Below are positions 9,729 to 21,539 of a stretch of DNA of 64,000 nt, piece by piece; position 1 is the first letter of the stretch, and each line of letters opens with the position of its first letter. The notes under the pieces were generated by a model that saw only the letters and a list, made by a program, of their open reading frames with translations, had not been told where the DNA came from and did no database searches. The stretch comes from Microglena sp. YARC (Eukaryota; Chlorophyta; Chlorophyceae; Chlamydomonadales; Chlamydomonadaceae). The stretch covers positions 60,302,908 through 60,366,907 of the forward strand of contig CM039464.1 of assembly GCA_022414725.1 (NCBI GenBank). Direction: 5' to 3'. Made by a program: the position numbers and the translations under genes.

Positions 9729-12700
9729 ACAAACACACGCACACATACACACACACACTCACTCACTGACCCCCCCATCCACTCCCCCCCCCCCCCCCCC
9801 CCCCCCTACACACACACCCCCCACCCCTGCCCATTCACCTCACCAACTCACCCACCCACCCACCCACAGAGCAAGTAACCAAGCGTTGAGAGTCAACGGC
9901 CTTGAAAATTAGCAATCTGAACAAATTCGTTTTCACCTGCTGCTGTGCTGCTGCTGTTGCACAACCTTTCTGACCCCCCCCCACCCACCCACCCACCCAC
10001 CACCCACCACCCTCATTCACTCCCTCCCCCCACCCACCCACCCACCCACTCACTCACCTCACTCACTCACTCACTCACTCACTCACTCACTCACCACACC
10101 CACCCCACCCACCCACAGAGCAAGTGACCCAAGCGTTGAGAGTCAACGGACTTGAAAGTAGCAATCTCATCGTTGCCGTAGACTTTACCAAGAGCAATGA
10201 GTGGACAGGTAAACAGACTGACCGCCGTTATCTAAGGCCAGTTGGCTTGGCTTGGCTTGGCTTGGCTTGTTGTAGACTTTACCAAGAGCAATGAGTGGAC
10301 AGGTAAACAGACTGACCGCCGTTATCTAAGGCCAGTTGGCTTGGCTTGGCTTGTTGTAGACTTTACCGAGAGCAAGGAGTGGACAGGTAAACAGACTGAC
10401 CGCCCTTATCTAAGACCAGTTGGCTTGGCTTGGCTTGTTGCAGACTTTACCGAGAGCAATGAGTGGACAGGTAAACAGACTGACCGCCCTTATCTAAGGC
10501 CAGTTGGCTTGGCTTGGCTTGGCTTGTTGTAGACTTTACCGAGAGCAATGAGTGGACAGGTAAACAGGCTGACCGCCCTTATCTAAGGCCAGTTGGTTTG
10601 GCTTGGCTTGGCTTGTTGTAGACTTTACCGAGAGCAAGGAGTGGACAGGGAAACAGGCTGACCGCCCTTATCTAAGGCCAGTTGGCTTGGCTTGGCTTGT
10701 TGTGGACTTTACCGAGAGCAATGAGTGGATAGGTAAACAGGCTGACCGCCCTTATCTAAGGCCAGTTGGCTTGGCTTGGCTTGGCTTGTTGTAGACTTTA
10801 CCCAGAGCAATGAGTGGACAGGGAAACAGGCTGACCGCCCTTATCTAAGGCCAGTTGGCTTGGCTTGGCTTGTTGTGGACTTTACCGAGAGCAATGAGTG
10901 GACTGGTAAACAGGCTGACCGCCCTCATCTAAGACCATGGAGGTGTGGGTGATGTGTGGGTGAGGTCCGTGTTTATTAACGCCCTAGTGCCCACGGGGAA
11001 GGTTTCGTGGATTTGTATGCTTACATGTTTTCGCCTCGGATGTTTGAGAATAATTGTATTCCCAAATCTATGTTGGCTTGGAGTGGGTATTTGTGGTTTC
11101 GGGGGGGTGGCATGTGGCTGGTGGGGTTCCAGTTGAATAGGCTTTGCTTGGCTTGGCTTGGCGGTCTTGAAAGTAGCAATCTCGTCGTTGCTGTAGACTT
11201 TACCAAAAGCAATGGGTGGACAGGTAAGCATGTGGCTGGTGGGTTACCAGTTGGCTTGGCTTGGCTTGTTGTAGATTTTACCAAGAGGAATGAGTGGACA
11301 GGTAAATATGTGCCTGGTGGGTTTGCAGTTTATAAGGTTTGGCTTGGCTTGGCTTGGCTTGGTGGCCTTAGAAGTAGCAATAGCGCGGAGCCTGGTGGGT
11401 TTCCAGTTGATAAGGCTTGGCTTGGCTTGGCTTGGCTGTCTTGGAAGTAGCAATAGCGCGGAGCCTGGTGGGTTTCCAGTTGATAAGGCTTGGCTTGGTT
11501 TGGCTTGGCTGTCTTGGAAGTAGCAATAGCGCGGAGCCTGGTGGTTTTCCAGTTGATAAGGCTTGGCTTGGCTTGGCTTGGCTTGGCTTGGCTTGGCTGG
11601 CTTGGAAGTAGCAACAGCGTGGAGCCTGGTGGTTTTCCAGTTGATAAGGCTTGGCTTGGCTGGGCTGGGCTGGGCTGGGCTGTCTTGGAAGTAGCAATAG
11701 CGCGGAGCCTGGTGGTTTTCCAGTTGATAAGGCTTGGCTTGGCTTGGCTTGGCTGTCTTGGAAGTAGCAATAGCGCGGAGCCTGTGTGTTTTCCAGTTGA
11801 TAAGGCTTGGCTTGGCTTGGCTTGGCTGTCTTGGAAGTAGCAATAGCGCGGAGCCTGGTGGGTTTCCAGCTGATGAGGCTTGGCTTGGCTTGGTGGCCTT
11901 GGAAGTAGCAATAGCGCGGAACCTGGGGCGTTGCTTGGGTGAAGTGATTTCTTGTAGGCTTGGCTTGGCTGGGCACACCCACCCTAATAATACCTTACCT
12001 CACCTCACTCCACCTTGTGTGTTTGTGTGTGCAGGCAAGATTTCAAATCAGGGGCGTTGCCTTCACCAAGTGGATGTTTCCTATGGGCTGGGCTGGGCTG
12101 GGCACACCCACCCTAACAACACTTCACCTCACTCCACCTCACCTCATTCCACCTTGTGTGTTTGTTTGTGCAGGCAAGATTTCAAATCAGGGGCGTTGCC
12201 TTCACCAAGTGGATGTTTCCTTCGGTCCCTACATGGAGGTCATGCAGATCATCGGGAAAACATTGGCAGACTTTGACGACGACAAGATGATCCCATGCTA
12301 TGGCTTTGGAGATGGTAGGTCTCACATGATCTCATCTGACCTGATCTCATCTGATTTGACCTGGCCTATCTCATCTGACTTGACTTGACCTGAACTCACC
12401 TCACCTGACCTAATGGTAATGCGTTGGCTGACTTTGACGACGACAAGATGATCCCATGCTATGGCTTTGGAGATAGTACGTCTCATCTCATCTCCCCTCA
12501 TCTCATCTCATCTCATCTCATCTCATCTCATCTCATCTCATCTCATCTCATCTCATCTCATCTCATCTCATCTCATCTCATCTCATCTCACCCCATCTCA
12601 TCTCATCTCATCTCATCTTATCTCATCTCACCCCATCTCATCTCATCTCATCTCATCTCACCTCATCTCATCTCATCTCACCCCATCTCATCTCATCTCA

Positions 12701-15700
12701 TCTCGTCTCATCTCACCCCATCTCATCTCATCTCATCTCATCTCATCTCACCCCATCTCATCTCACCTCACCTCACCTCACCTCACCTCATCTCATCTCA
12801 TCTCACCCCATCTCATCTCATCTCATCTCGTCTCATCTCACCCCATCTCATCTCACCTCATCTCATCTCATCTGACATGACATCATCTTATCTCATCTGA
12901 CCCAACCTGATCTCATCTGACCTGACCTGACCTGACCTGACCTAATGGTAATATGTTGGCTGACTTTGACGACGACAAGATGATACCATGCTATGGCTTT
13001 GGAGATAGTACGTCTCATCTCATCTCCCCTCATCTCATCTCATCTCATCTCATCTCATCTCATCTCATCTCATCTCATCTCATCTCATCTCATCTCATCT
13101 CATCCCATCTCATCGCATCTGGCCTAACCTCCCAGTTATAACCGGGGACCAGTCAGTTTTCTCCTTCTGCCCATGCGATGAACAGCTGTACATCGCATAC
13201 ACAAACACACGCGTACATCCATTCTCCCACCCACCCCATCCACCCATCCACCTTCAGAGCAAGTAAGCCACTCACCCTCCCATCCACCCTCCCATCCACC
13301 CTCCCACCCACCCTCCCAGTTAAAACAGGTTGTCTCCCTCTGCCCATGCGATGAACAGCTTTACAACGCATACATGAACACATATCCATTCTCCCACCCA
13401 CCCACCCCATCCACCCAGCTCTCTCACTGACTCACCCACCCTCCCATCCACCCTCCCACCCACCCACCCCATCCACCCAGCTCTCTCACTGACTCACCCA
13501 CCCTCCATCCACCCTCCCACCACCACCCCATCCACTCAGCTCTCTCACTGACTCACCCACCCTCCCATCCACCCTCCCACCCACCCACCCCATCCACTCA
13601 GCTCTCTCACTGACTCACCCACCCTCCCATCCACCCTCCCACCCACCCTCCCACCCACCCTCCCACCCACCCTCCCAGTTATAACCGGGGACCAGTCAGT
13701 TTTCTCCTTCTGCCCTCGCGACGAGCAATTGTACACCATCCCTTCTGCAATTGAGCGGTACAGATCCCTTGTACCGCACATCAAACTGGCAGGCCCCACT
13801 TCCTTTGCACCTGCCATCTATCAGGTAAGGGTTTGGGTACAGGGTTTTGGGTATGGGATTAGGGGCTATGGTTCCGATGTTTTGGGTATGTGGGCTATGG
13901 GTACAGGGTACGAGGTATGGGTACAGGGTTTTGAGCATAGGGTTAGGGGTTATGTGTACGGGGTTTGGGGTAAGGGTTATGAGTAACCAGACTAACCAAA
14001 CCGAAACATTCAAGGCCATGAGGATAGTGCAGCAGAGCAACAACCAACAAACCAACAAACCAACCAACCAACTAACCAACCATATCAAACCAAACCATTC
14101 CAGGCCATGAGTATAGTGCAGCAGAGCAACAATACACCAAACAGCACACCAAACAACACACCAAACAACACACCAAACAACAAACTAAACAACTTACCAA
14201 CCAAACTAAACCAAACCATTCCAGGCCATGAGTATAGTGCAGCAGAGCAACAATACACCAAACAACACACCAAACAGCACACCAAACAACACACCAAACA
14301 ACACACCAAATAACACACCAAACAACACACCAAACAACAAACTAAACAACTTACCAACCAAACTAAACCAAACCATTCCAGGCCATGAGTATAGTGCAGC
14401 AGAGCAACAATACACCGAACAACACACCAAACAACAAACTAAACAACTAACCAACCAAACTAAACCAAACCATTCCAGGCCATGAGCTTTGAGCAACAGA
14501 GCAACAACCAACCAAACTAACTAAACCAAACTAAACCAAACTAAACCAAACTAAACCAAACATTCCAGGCCATGAGGATAGTACCACATAGCAACAACGA
14601 GTACCATATCATGACACAAACACCAATCCAACCAACCAACAAACCAACCAACCAACTAACCAACCAACAAACAAACCAACAAACCAGTACCACCCCCTGC
14701 CGCACACACACCAAACTGGACTCTTCCCTGTCACCTTCCAGGCCATGAGGATTGTACAACAGAGCAACAACCAGTACCACATATTGTTGCTCATAGCTGA
14801 TGGCCAGGTCACATGGGCAACCAACCACTCGTCAACCAACTAACCAAACATACCAAACCAAAACCATTACAGGCCATGAGGATAGTACAACAGAGCAACA
14901 ACCAGTATCACATCTTGTTGCTCATAGCTGATGGCCAGGTCACCCGGCCTAGCGGCCTCAGCTCTTCCCAGCTCAGTTCCCAAGAGAGGGCAACGATAAC
15001 CGCCATTGAACAAGCTAGGTGAGTGGTATCCAGGTTGGGCTGTATGATCTGAGCTGTAGCTGAGGTGTAGCTGATGGCCAAGTCACACGACCTAGCGGCC
15101 TCAGCTCTTCCCAGCTCAGTTCCCAAGAAAGGGCGACAATAACGGCCATTGAACAAGCTAGGTGAGTGGTGGCCAGGTTGGGCTGTATGAGCTGAGCTGA
15201 GGTGTAGCTGAGGTGTAGCTGACGGCAAGGTCACACGACCTAGCAGAGAGGGCAACAATAACCGCCATCGACAAGCTAGGTGAGTGGTAGCCAGGGGCTG
15301 TATGATCTGAGGTGTAGCTAAGGACAAGGTCACACGACCTGAGGTGTAGCTGAGTTGAAGCTTATGGTCAGGTCACACATCCTGAGGTGTAGCTGAGGTG
15401 CTGCTGATTGCCAGGTCACGCGACCTGAGGTGTAGCTGAGGAGTAGCTGATGGCCAGGTAACACAGTCTAGTAGCATCAGGTCTTCCCAGCTTCCCAAAC
15501 CAAAACCAAACCAATCCTTGCCCAAACAAAACCAAACCACAAAACTACCCCCATCCTACCCTATCCCCACCCTTATCCCCCAGATAGCTCTCACACCCAT
15601 CCGCAACCCAGCAAAGTCATACCCCCCCACACCCACACCATTACCCCCCCCCCCCCCCCCCCCCCCCCCTCCCTAAAGCCCTAAAGCCCTATCTCCAACC

Positions 15701-18700
15701 CTATCCCCCAGATACCTCTCACACTCATCCACGCCCCAACACAGTCAAAACACCACACCACACACACCACACACCCCTCACTCCCCTAAAACCCTCACCC
15801 CACCCTACCCCTCTCCCTATCCCCCTACCTGCCCCTCTCCATCGTTATGGTTGGTGTTGGTGATAGCCCCTGGGACACCATGGAAAGCTTTGTCAACAAG
15901 CTGCCACCTCCCATACCCAGCCACGCCCCAACACAGTCAAAACACCACCCCACACACACCCCACACCCTCACTCCCCCTAAAACCCTCACCCCACCCTAC
16001 CCCTATCCCTATCCCCCCAGCTACCTGCCCCTGTCCATCGTTATGGTTGGTGTTGGTGACGGCCCCTGGCACACCAAGGAAAGCTTTGACAACAAGTTGC
16101 CACCTCTCATACCCATCCACCCCCCAACACAGGGGAAACACCACCCCACCCACACCCACACCCACTCCACCTAAAACTCTCACCCACCCTTATCCTCCCA
16201 GCTACCTCTCACACCCATCCACACCCCAACACAGTCCCCCCCCCCACACACACACACCCCAACACACACACCACACCCTCACTCCCCCTAAAACCCTCAC
16301 CCCACCCTACCCCTATCCCTATCCCCCAAGCTTTCTGCCCCTGTCCATCGTCATGGTTGGTGTTGGTGACAACCCCTGGGACACCATGTAGAGCTTTGAC
16401 AACAAGCTGCCACCTCTCGCACCCATCCACGCCCCAACAAAGTCAAAACACCACCCCACACCACCCACACCCTCACTCCCCCTAAAACCCTCACCCCACC
16501 CTACCCCTATCCCTATCCACCCAGCTACCTGCCCCTGTCCATCGTCATGGTTGGTGTTGGTGATGGCCCCTGGGACACCATGGAGGCCTTTGACGACAAG
16601 TTGCCCAAGAGAAAGTTTGACAACTTCCAATTTGTCAACTACACCGCTTTGTGTCAGAAGTACGCGCATGACCTGGCGAAGAGAGAGACCACATTCGCAA
16701 GGAATGCTCTCATGGAGTTACCGGAGCAGTACCAGGTGGGTGGTTGGGGAGGGGGTAGGGTGTGTGTGTGGGGGGGGGGAGAGGGGTGTGTGGGGGGGGG
16801 GGAGGGGGGTTCCGCGCATGACCTGGCAAAGAGAGTGTGTGTTTGGTGGGGGGGGGGTGAAGGGTAGAGGGGCGGCGTGGTGGGGGTGGAGAGGGGGTGG
16901 GGAAGGGGGTGGGGGCATTTGATTTGTCAACTACACCCGCTCTTTGGCAGAAGTACGCGCATGACCTGGCGAAGAGAGAAACCACATTTGCAAGGAATGC
17001 TCTCATGGAGTTACCGGAGCAGTACCAGGTGCGTCGCTGGTGGAGAAGGGGGGGAGGGAGAGGGGTTGTTGTGGTGGAGAGGGGTGTATGGGTGTGTGTG
17101 TGGTGGGTGGTGGTGGAGGGGGCACGCGCGTGACCTGGCGAAGAGAGAGACCACATTTGCAAGGAATGCTCTCATGGAGTTACCGGAGCAGTACCAGGTG
17201 GGTGGGTGGGGAGGGGTGGTGTGGGGGGATGGAGAGGGGGTGCGTGGTGGTGGTGGAGAGGTGGAGTGGAGATGGTGTGTGTGGTGGTGAGGTGGAGGGA
17301 GAGGGGGTGTGTGGTGTGTGGTGGTGGGGGGGAGAGGGGGTTCGTGGTGGTGGGGGATTGGGAAGGGGGGGGGGGGGGGGGGGGGGGGGGGGGTAGGGGG
17401 TGGGGGGAGCATTTATTTGTGAAGTATGCCGCCCGCCCGTCTGCCCGCCCGCTCGTGGGCCCGGGCAGAGTATACAGAACCTGGGCATGCTTGCTGATAC
17501 ACACCTGGGTGGTGGAGAGGGGGTGCGTGGTGGTGGTGGAGAGGGTGGTGCGGGGGGATGGAGAGGGGGTGCGTGGTGGTGGTGGAGAGGTGGAGGGGAG
17601 AGGGGAGATGGTGTGTGTGGTGGTGGTGTGTGGTGGTGGAGGGGAGAGGGGGTTTGTGGTGGTGGGGAGATTGGGAGGGGGGGGGGGGGAGCATTTTATT
17701 TGTGAAGTATGCCGCCCGCCCGCCCGGGCAGAGTATACAGAACCCGGGCATGCTTGCTGATACACACCGTGCCACCACCCACCACTTAAACCACCCACCA
17801 CCACCAACAACCACTACCTACCACCCACCAACAACCACCAACACCACTAACGACTACCTACCACCACATACCATCACCACCTACCACACCCACCACCACT
17901 GACCACTACCCACTACCTGCCACCCACCACCTACCACTACCCACCACCACTGACCACTACCCACTACCTGCCACCTACCACTACTTACCATTACCCACCA
18001 ACACCCACCACTACCCATTACCTGCCACCTACCACTACTTACCATTACCCACCAACACCCACCAACACCCACTACCTGCCAACACCCACCAACACCACCA
18101 ACACCCACCACTACCCATTACCTGCCAACACCCACCAACACCACCAACACCCACCACTACCCATTACCTGCCACCTACCACTACTTACCATTACCCACCA
18201 ACACCCACCACTACCCATTACCTGCCAACACCCACCAACACCACCAACACCACCAACACCCACCACTACCCATTACCTGCCACCTACCACTACTTACCAT
18301 TACCCACCAACACCCACCCCTACCCATTACCTGCCAACACCCACCAACACACACCACTACCCATTACCTGCCACCTACCACTACTTACCATTACCCACCA
18401 ACACCCACCACTACCCATTACCTGCCAACACCCACCAACACCACCAACACCCACCACTACCCATTACCTGCCAACACCCACCAACACCACCAACACCACC
18501 AACACCCACCACTACCCATTACCTGCCACCTACCACTACTTACCATTACCCACCAACACCCACCACTACCCACTACCTGCCACCTACCACTACTTACCAT
18601 TACCCACGAACACCCACCACTACCCATTACCTGCCAACACCCACCAACACCACCAACACCCACCACTACCCATTACCTGCCAACACCCACCAACACCACC

Positions 18701-19633
18701 AACCACTACCCACCACGCACCACCTCCCTCCACATGCAGATTATCCAGAACCTGGGCATGCTTGCTGACACACACCGTGCCACCACATACCACCAACACC
18801 TACCACTACCTACCAACACCCACCACCACCACCCACCACCGCCCACCAATACGTACCACCCACCACCTCCCTCCACATGCAGATTACCCAGGACCTGGGC
18901 ATGCTTGCTGACACCTATTAAGCCCCCACCTACCACCAACTCCCACCTACCACCACCAACACTACTTGCCGCCACTAACACCTACCAATACCAACCACCA
19001 CCCACCACTACCTACCACCTACCACCACTCACCATCACCAATCATCACCCACCACCCACCACCTCCCTCTACGTGCAGATTATCCAGAACCTGGGCATGC
19101 TTGCTGACACCTACCAAGCCCCCACCTACCCTAGCCAAATGTCACGAACACCTCTGGACCCGCCCTTCATCCCGTCAGACGCAGCCCTCCCGCCGACCAT
19201 CAGTCCAGCGCAAGACGCGTACTACCGGGTGAACCCCACAGCAGGGGCAGCTGCTGTGACGGCGGCAGCTGGCGCCCCTCCCCCTGGCGGCGCCTACCCG
19301 TCCCAGCCAGAGCCACCACCTCCACCCGGCATGGCAGCCTATCAGGCCCCCCCAATGCAGGCCCCCCCGTTCCAAGCCCCCCCAATTCAGGGAGCGCCCC
19401 CCGGGCAGGGCCCCAACCCTGATATGTATACGTGCCCCATCAGCCATACTGTGATGCTTGACCCGGTCATCGCCGCAGATGGTTACACTTATGAAAGGAC
19501 GAGTATTGAACAATGGCTTTCCAAAAAGGCCACCAGCCCTATGACCAATGCCCCCATGGACCCGTCCGCCCTCATCCCCAACCACGGACTGAGAAGTGCA
19601 ATCATGGAGTGGAAGCAAAGCACCGGGGCATGA
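9286..19633 (+). CDS. RGLG-like copine-domain / U-box E3 ubiquitin ligase
   Basis: Seven exons: 9286-9395, 10119-10208, 12174-12314, 13679-13824, 14873-15018, 16525-16735 and 19079-19633, with phases that join without a break from exon 1's end onward. The product is about 465 residues. It has MGNS followed by Ser-rich sequence (a likely N-myristoylation site, as in plant RGLG proteins), then a copine/vWA domain (about 48-275) with the DFTKS metal-ion site at about 58-62. A Pro/Gln-rich linker leads to a C-terminal U-box (about 396-461) containing CPIS, DPV, ADGYTYER and SPMT. Plant RGLG ligases end in a RING finger, so the U-box is unusual. The inferred role is ubiquitin ligation at membranes. 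Exon 1 needs a one-base correction in its CCC/CTC run to join the ATG with the conserved frame. Confidence 0.85.
9420..9700 (+). repeat. intron 1 minisatellite
   Basis: About three copies of a 65-75 bp unit with CATGCTGCCCATGTATGCAT and GCAGCTGTCCC. A (CA)n microsatellite and a C-rich block then run to about 10115. Near 9868-9910 lies a broken copy of the exon 2 start (CAGAGCAAGTAACC). Confidence 0.8.
10119..10208 (+). CDS. copine/U-box gene exon 2
   Basis: Starts after CCCACAG in phase with exon 1 (G|AG = Glu). It encodes EQVTQALRVNGLESSN and then the first core strand with DFTKSNEWTG, which carries the vWA metal-ion site. Donor is ACAG|GTAAAC, whose edge is repeated many times downstream. 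Confidence 0.85.
10209..10930 (+). repeat. exon 2 donor-edge array (about 8 copies)
   Basis: Units of 83-91 bp each hold the end of exon 2 (GACTTTACC, AGCAATGAGTGGACAG), a GTAAAC or GGAAAC donor, and GGCTTGGCTTGG filler. Further copies start near 11160 and 11268. The unit joins exon and intron sequence exactly across the splice site. Confidence 0.9.
11340..11935 (+). repeat. intron 2 array of about 80-bp units
   Basis: Eight or nine copies of a unit with TCTTGGAAGTAGCAATAGCG, CGGAGCCTGGTGG, TTCCAGTTGATAAGG and GGCTTGGCTTGG. The first word is a mutated copy of exon 2's CTTGAAAGTAGCAATCTC. Open frames here are low complexity and I do not call them coding. A copy of the exon 3 acceptor and first half follows at 12033-12087. 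Confidence 0.85.
12174..12314 (+). CDS. copine/U-box gene exon 3
   Basis: Acceptor TGTGCAG, phase 1. It encodes the copine-domain part with MQIIGKTLADFDDDK and IPCYGFGD, both well conserved in RGLG proteins. Donor is GATG|GTAGGT. Confidence 0.9.
12478..12885 (+). repeat. (TCTCA)n microsatellite, intron 3
   Basis: Pentamer array with CCCCA interruptions, flanked at 12426-12474 by a copy of the exon 3 3' edge. A second array at 13012-13115 is flanked at 12958-13007 by another copy of that edge. Copies of the exon 4 start lie at 13131-13195 and 13316-13370. Confidence 0.9.
13200..13678 (+). repeat. C-rich array before exon 4
   Basis: Repeats of CACCCTCCCATCCACCCTCC and a larger unit with AGCTCTCTCACTGACTCACC. 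The array runs directly into the exon 4 acceptor. Confidence 0.85.
13679..13824 (+). CDS. copine/U-box gene exon 4
   Basis: Acceptor CTCCCAG. It encodes GDQSVFSF, then AIERYRSLVPHIKLAGPTSF, a hallmark copine-domain stretch. Ends in frame at CAG|GTAAGG. Confidence 0.9.
14000..14872 (+). repeat. exon 5 acceptor-edge array (7 copies)
   Basis: Copies of CAGGCCATGAG plus the first 10-30 codons of exon 5 occur near 14016, 14103, 14224, 14381, 14480, 14570 and 14740, separated by AACCAAAC/ACACCAAACA filler. The copy at 14740 extends through most of the exon's first half. Confidence 0.9.
14873..15018 (+). CDS. copine/U-box gene exon 5
   Basis: Acceptor ATTACAG. It encodes AMRIVQQSNNQYHILLLIAD and GQVTR, the vWA strand and loop conserved in copines, then QERATITAIEQA. 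Donor is CTAG|GTGAGT, phase 2. Confidence 0.9.
15019..16524 (+). repeat. intron 5: exon 5 donor-edge and exon 6 acceptor-edge copies
   Basis: Donor-side copies of the exon 5 end with CTAG|GTGAGT lie at 15065-15165 and 15225-15283. Acceptor-side copies of the exon 6 start lie at about 15827-15905, 16019-16105 and 16329-16415, each ending a C-rich CCCTACCCCTATCCC block. A poly-C run is at 15645-15668. Confidence 0.9.
16525..16735 (+). CDS. copine/U-box gene exon 6
   Basis: Acceptor CACCCAG. It encodes LPLSIVMVGVGDGPWDTM and FDNFQFVNYT, then a helix ending in NALMELPEQYQ, matching the end of the RGLG copine domain. Ends in frame at CAG|GTGGGT. Confidence 0.9.
16736..19078 (+). repeat. intron 6: exon 6 donor-edge and exon 7 acceptor-edge copies
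   Basis: Copies of the exon 6 end (ACCTGGCGAAGAGAGA to GAGCAGTACCAG|GTG) occur at 16925-17035 and 17120-17205, with a short one near 16815. Copies of the exon 7 start (AGAACCTGGGCATGCTTGCT) occur near 17467, 17735, 18733 and 18877. Between them are G-rich filler, a poly-G run at 17365-17395, and an ACCACC/ACCCATTACCTGCC array (17765-18720). Confidence 0.9.
19079..19633 (+). CDS. copine/U-box gene exon 7 with U-box
   Basis: Acceptor TGCAG. It begins IIQNLGMLADTYQAP. A Pro/Ala/Gln linker follows, then a complete U-box beginning at YTCPIS (about 19427) with VMLDPVIAADGYTYER, IEQWL, SPMTNAPM and IPNHGLRSAI. The stop follows EWKQSTGA. No zinc-binding Cys/His pairs of a RING are present. Confidence 0.9.
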   Translation: MIQNLGMLADTYQAPTYPSQMSRTPLDPPFIPSDAALPPTISPAQDAYYRVNPTAGAAAVTAAAGAPPPGGAYPSQPEPPPPPGMAAYQAPPMQAPPFQAPPIQGAPPGQGPNPDMYTCPISHTVMLDPVIAADGYTYERTSIEQWLSKKATSPMTNAPMDPSALIPNHGLRSAIMEWKQSTGA

Positions 19634-19870
19634 ATTTGAATTTGAATTTGAATCCCCAACCATGGACTGAGAAGTGCAATCATGGAGTGGAAGCAAAGCA
19701 CCGGGGCATGAATTTGAATTTGAATCCCCAACCACGGACTGAGATATGCAATCGTGGAGTGGAAGCAAAGCACTGGGGCATGAATTTGAATTTGAATTTG
19801 AATCCCCGACCACCAACTGACAAGTGCAATCATGGAGTGGAAACAAAGCACCGGGGCATGAATTCGAATA
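19634..19870 (+). repeat. three copies of the terminal coding segment after the stop
   Basis: Three head-to-tail units, each holding AATTTGAATTTGAATCCCC and then the last 17 or so codons of the U-box gene with its stop (GGGGCATGA). They lie in the presumed 3' untranslated region. The copies carry a few substitutions. Confidence 0.9.
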
Positions 19871-20004
19871 ATGGTTTTTTTCTCCACACACACACACACA
19901 CACGCTGGAGTGTAGGGTGACCTAAACCCTAAACGCACCCTTTGAGGCGAAAATCCCCCTGTCAAAAATGAATAAAAATCAGTACAGGTACTGGTAGTAC
20001 CAAT

Positions 20005-20190
20005 CATGTTGACGCCTGGTGGGGCGTGGTATTAAGGGAACCCGTCGTAGGCGCGTAGAGAGCGGTCTTCTCCCTCAACTGGACAAGCTACCATTGCGGT
20101 TGACAACGACCTGCAACGCTCAGGGCGACTGTAGGGGGAATCGAACCCCCGACCCTGCATCCTCAAAGCGATTTGGTTACATTACATTAC
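20005..20190 (-). repeat. tRNA-derived SINE-like element, copy 1
   Basis: On the minus strand a tRNA-like head with GGGGGTTCGATTCCCCC (perfect T arm and B box) is followed by a body containing GTCAACCGCAATGGTAGCTT, CGCTCTCTACG and ACGCCCCACCAGGCGT. The same head-plus-body order occurs at 35975-36180 on the other strand. Class inferred from the B box and shared body. Confidence 0.6.
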
Positions 20191-20374
20191 ATTACATGTT
20201 AAAGTCTACTTGACACCGCGAGGGTGTATGAGACTCGGTGCTTTAAACAAAAAGAAAAAGCACCCACAAAGCAAAAAACCACTAGACCAATTGATTCGCT
20301 GAAAGGGGCTGCCTACCGTACCGTACCAGAAGTCATGAATACAAATGAGTGCAGGTACCGTTAGATGATACATA

Positions 20375-20490
20375 ATCCCCCAGTCTGCCCAGTCGGGAGG
20401 GCGGTATGGTCCAGACCCGGTCATTAAGGCTTCGGTGACCGGAGTTCGAGCCCCGCTGCCGGAAGACGGAGGGTGGTTTTCTCGAGTCCG
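20375..20490 (+). repeat. tRNA-like sequence
   Basis: GTATGGTCCAGACCCGG resembles an A box region and GGAGTTCGAGCCCCG a T arm with B box. GGTCA/TGACC can form a stem between them. No clean acceptor stem is seen, so this is more likely a tRNA-derived repeat than a functional tRNA. Confidence 0.35.
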
Positions 20491-20569
20491 ACTTTAGGGC
20501 GGTGTTGTTTCACTGCTAGGACATGAGCCCCTTGTAATCTTACAATTATTGCTTGTTATTATATCCCTT

Positions 20570-20745
20570 CTTCTTTTCCATTTGTCTCCTTCGCATTTCA
20601 CAAGCCTGATACTTCCGCCACGCAGCCAACTGTCTCGTAACTAATTGGCTTTGATCTGCTCAATTCCGATGCCACATGTCGCTCCGCTAACACTCTCCGC
20701 CATTTTTCCGTGTCGCTTGCGACGCTGCCTAGGACTTGTTTTGTG
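20570..20745 (+). repeat. dispersed repeat family C, copy 1
   Basis: It shares CAGCCAACTGTCTCGTAACT, GCTTTGATC and GTCGCTTGCGACGCTGC plus AGGACTTGTT with 57110-57300. Short palindrome GTCGCTTGCGAC. Class unknown. Confidence 0.6.
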
Positions 20746-21508
20746 AAATTGAAATAGGACTAGGGCTTGTTTCATGAACTTGAACTTGGTTACAAAGCTT
20801 CCGCCAGCAATTTGGCTGCTCACCGTCTTCGGCAGTAAACAAATGTTTTATGAACGGCTTTTCACCCAAATAATAATTGTAATTGTATTCTGAGTTGTTA
20901 CATGACTCTTCAGCTAACTTGAACTTGAACTTGGTTACATAGCCTCAGCAATTTGGCTGCTCGCCGTCTTCGGCAGTAAAAAGATTATTACCAGGCAAAT
21001 GTAAACTCGGACAATTGGACAAATCACTTTTTTTCATTTCCCCATTTTTGTGTATATTCCTCATCTTCTGAACGAAAAAAACAGTACACAAAATAAACTA
21101 TTCATACCTATCAAAAAAGACTTGATCCAGTCTCTTCATACATTCATGGATGAACAAAGGAAGCTTCTCTCGCCCTTCAACTTCTGGATTGCACATAAGA
21201 TAATGCAGAGCAATCATTTTGCTCTCCGATTGGGAAATCAGGCTCTAATACTTTCTTCTCGAATTCAGCCAAGCTTCGTCAGTAATTCAAAAACCACATG
21301 GTGTTCTTCAGCCAACTCTGGGCTGCTCACAGTCTGCCAATTCGAAGTCCCCCTATGCGATATCCAAGCAGACTAAGCAGATTAGACAGTTTAAACTTTA
21401 ACTTCAACTTGGTTACATGGATTCAGCCATCAATTTGGCTGATCACCGTCTTTGGCAGGAAAACTAATTACTAAAACCTGATCAGGAAAACGTAAACGCG
21501 AACAAATC

Positions 21509-21510
<2 letters not shown>
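20745..21510 (+). repeat. dispersed repeat family B, several copies
   Basis: Three or four partial copies, near 20760-20845, 20870-21010, 21295-21350 and 21395-21505, each with GGTTACATrG, CAGCAATTTGGCTGCTC and CCGTCTTCGGCAGTAAA-like words. The 21050-21290 part between them is unique, with no supported gene. A poly-C run follows at 21510-21539. Confidence 0.65.

Positions 21511-21538
<28 letters not shown>

Positions 21539-21539
<1 letters not shown>

Noticed and set aside
4751..10208. C2 exons as the N-terminal part of the copine gene (a classic C2-copine protein)
   Set aside because: The copine gene has its own RGLG-like start (MGNS, FYTIKDNYTTV), the C2 gene ends in a Pro-rich tail with stops, and 2.8 kb of repeats lie between without linking exons.
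11007..11978. Open frames encoding GLESSNSAEPGG or SQAKPSQAK repeats
   Set aside because: They derive from the intron 2 array that contains mutated exon 2 fragments. The conserved copine frame skips from 10208 to 12174.
12424..12900. Open frame of Ser/His/Leu/Ile repeats in the TCTCA array
   Set aside because: Pure pentanucleotide repeat within copine intron 3; no family resemblance and open in two frames.
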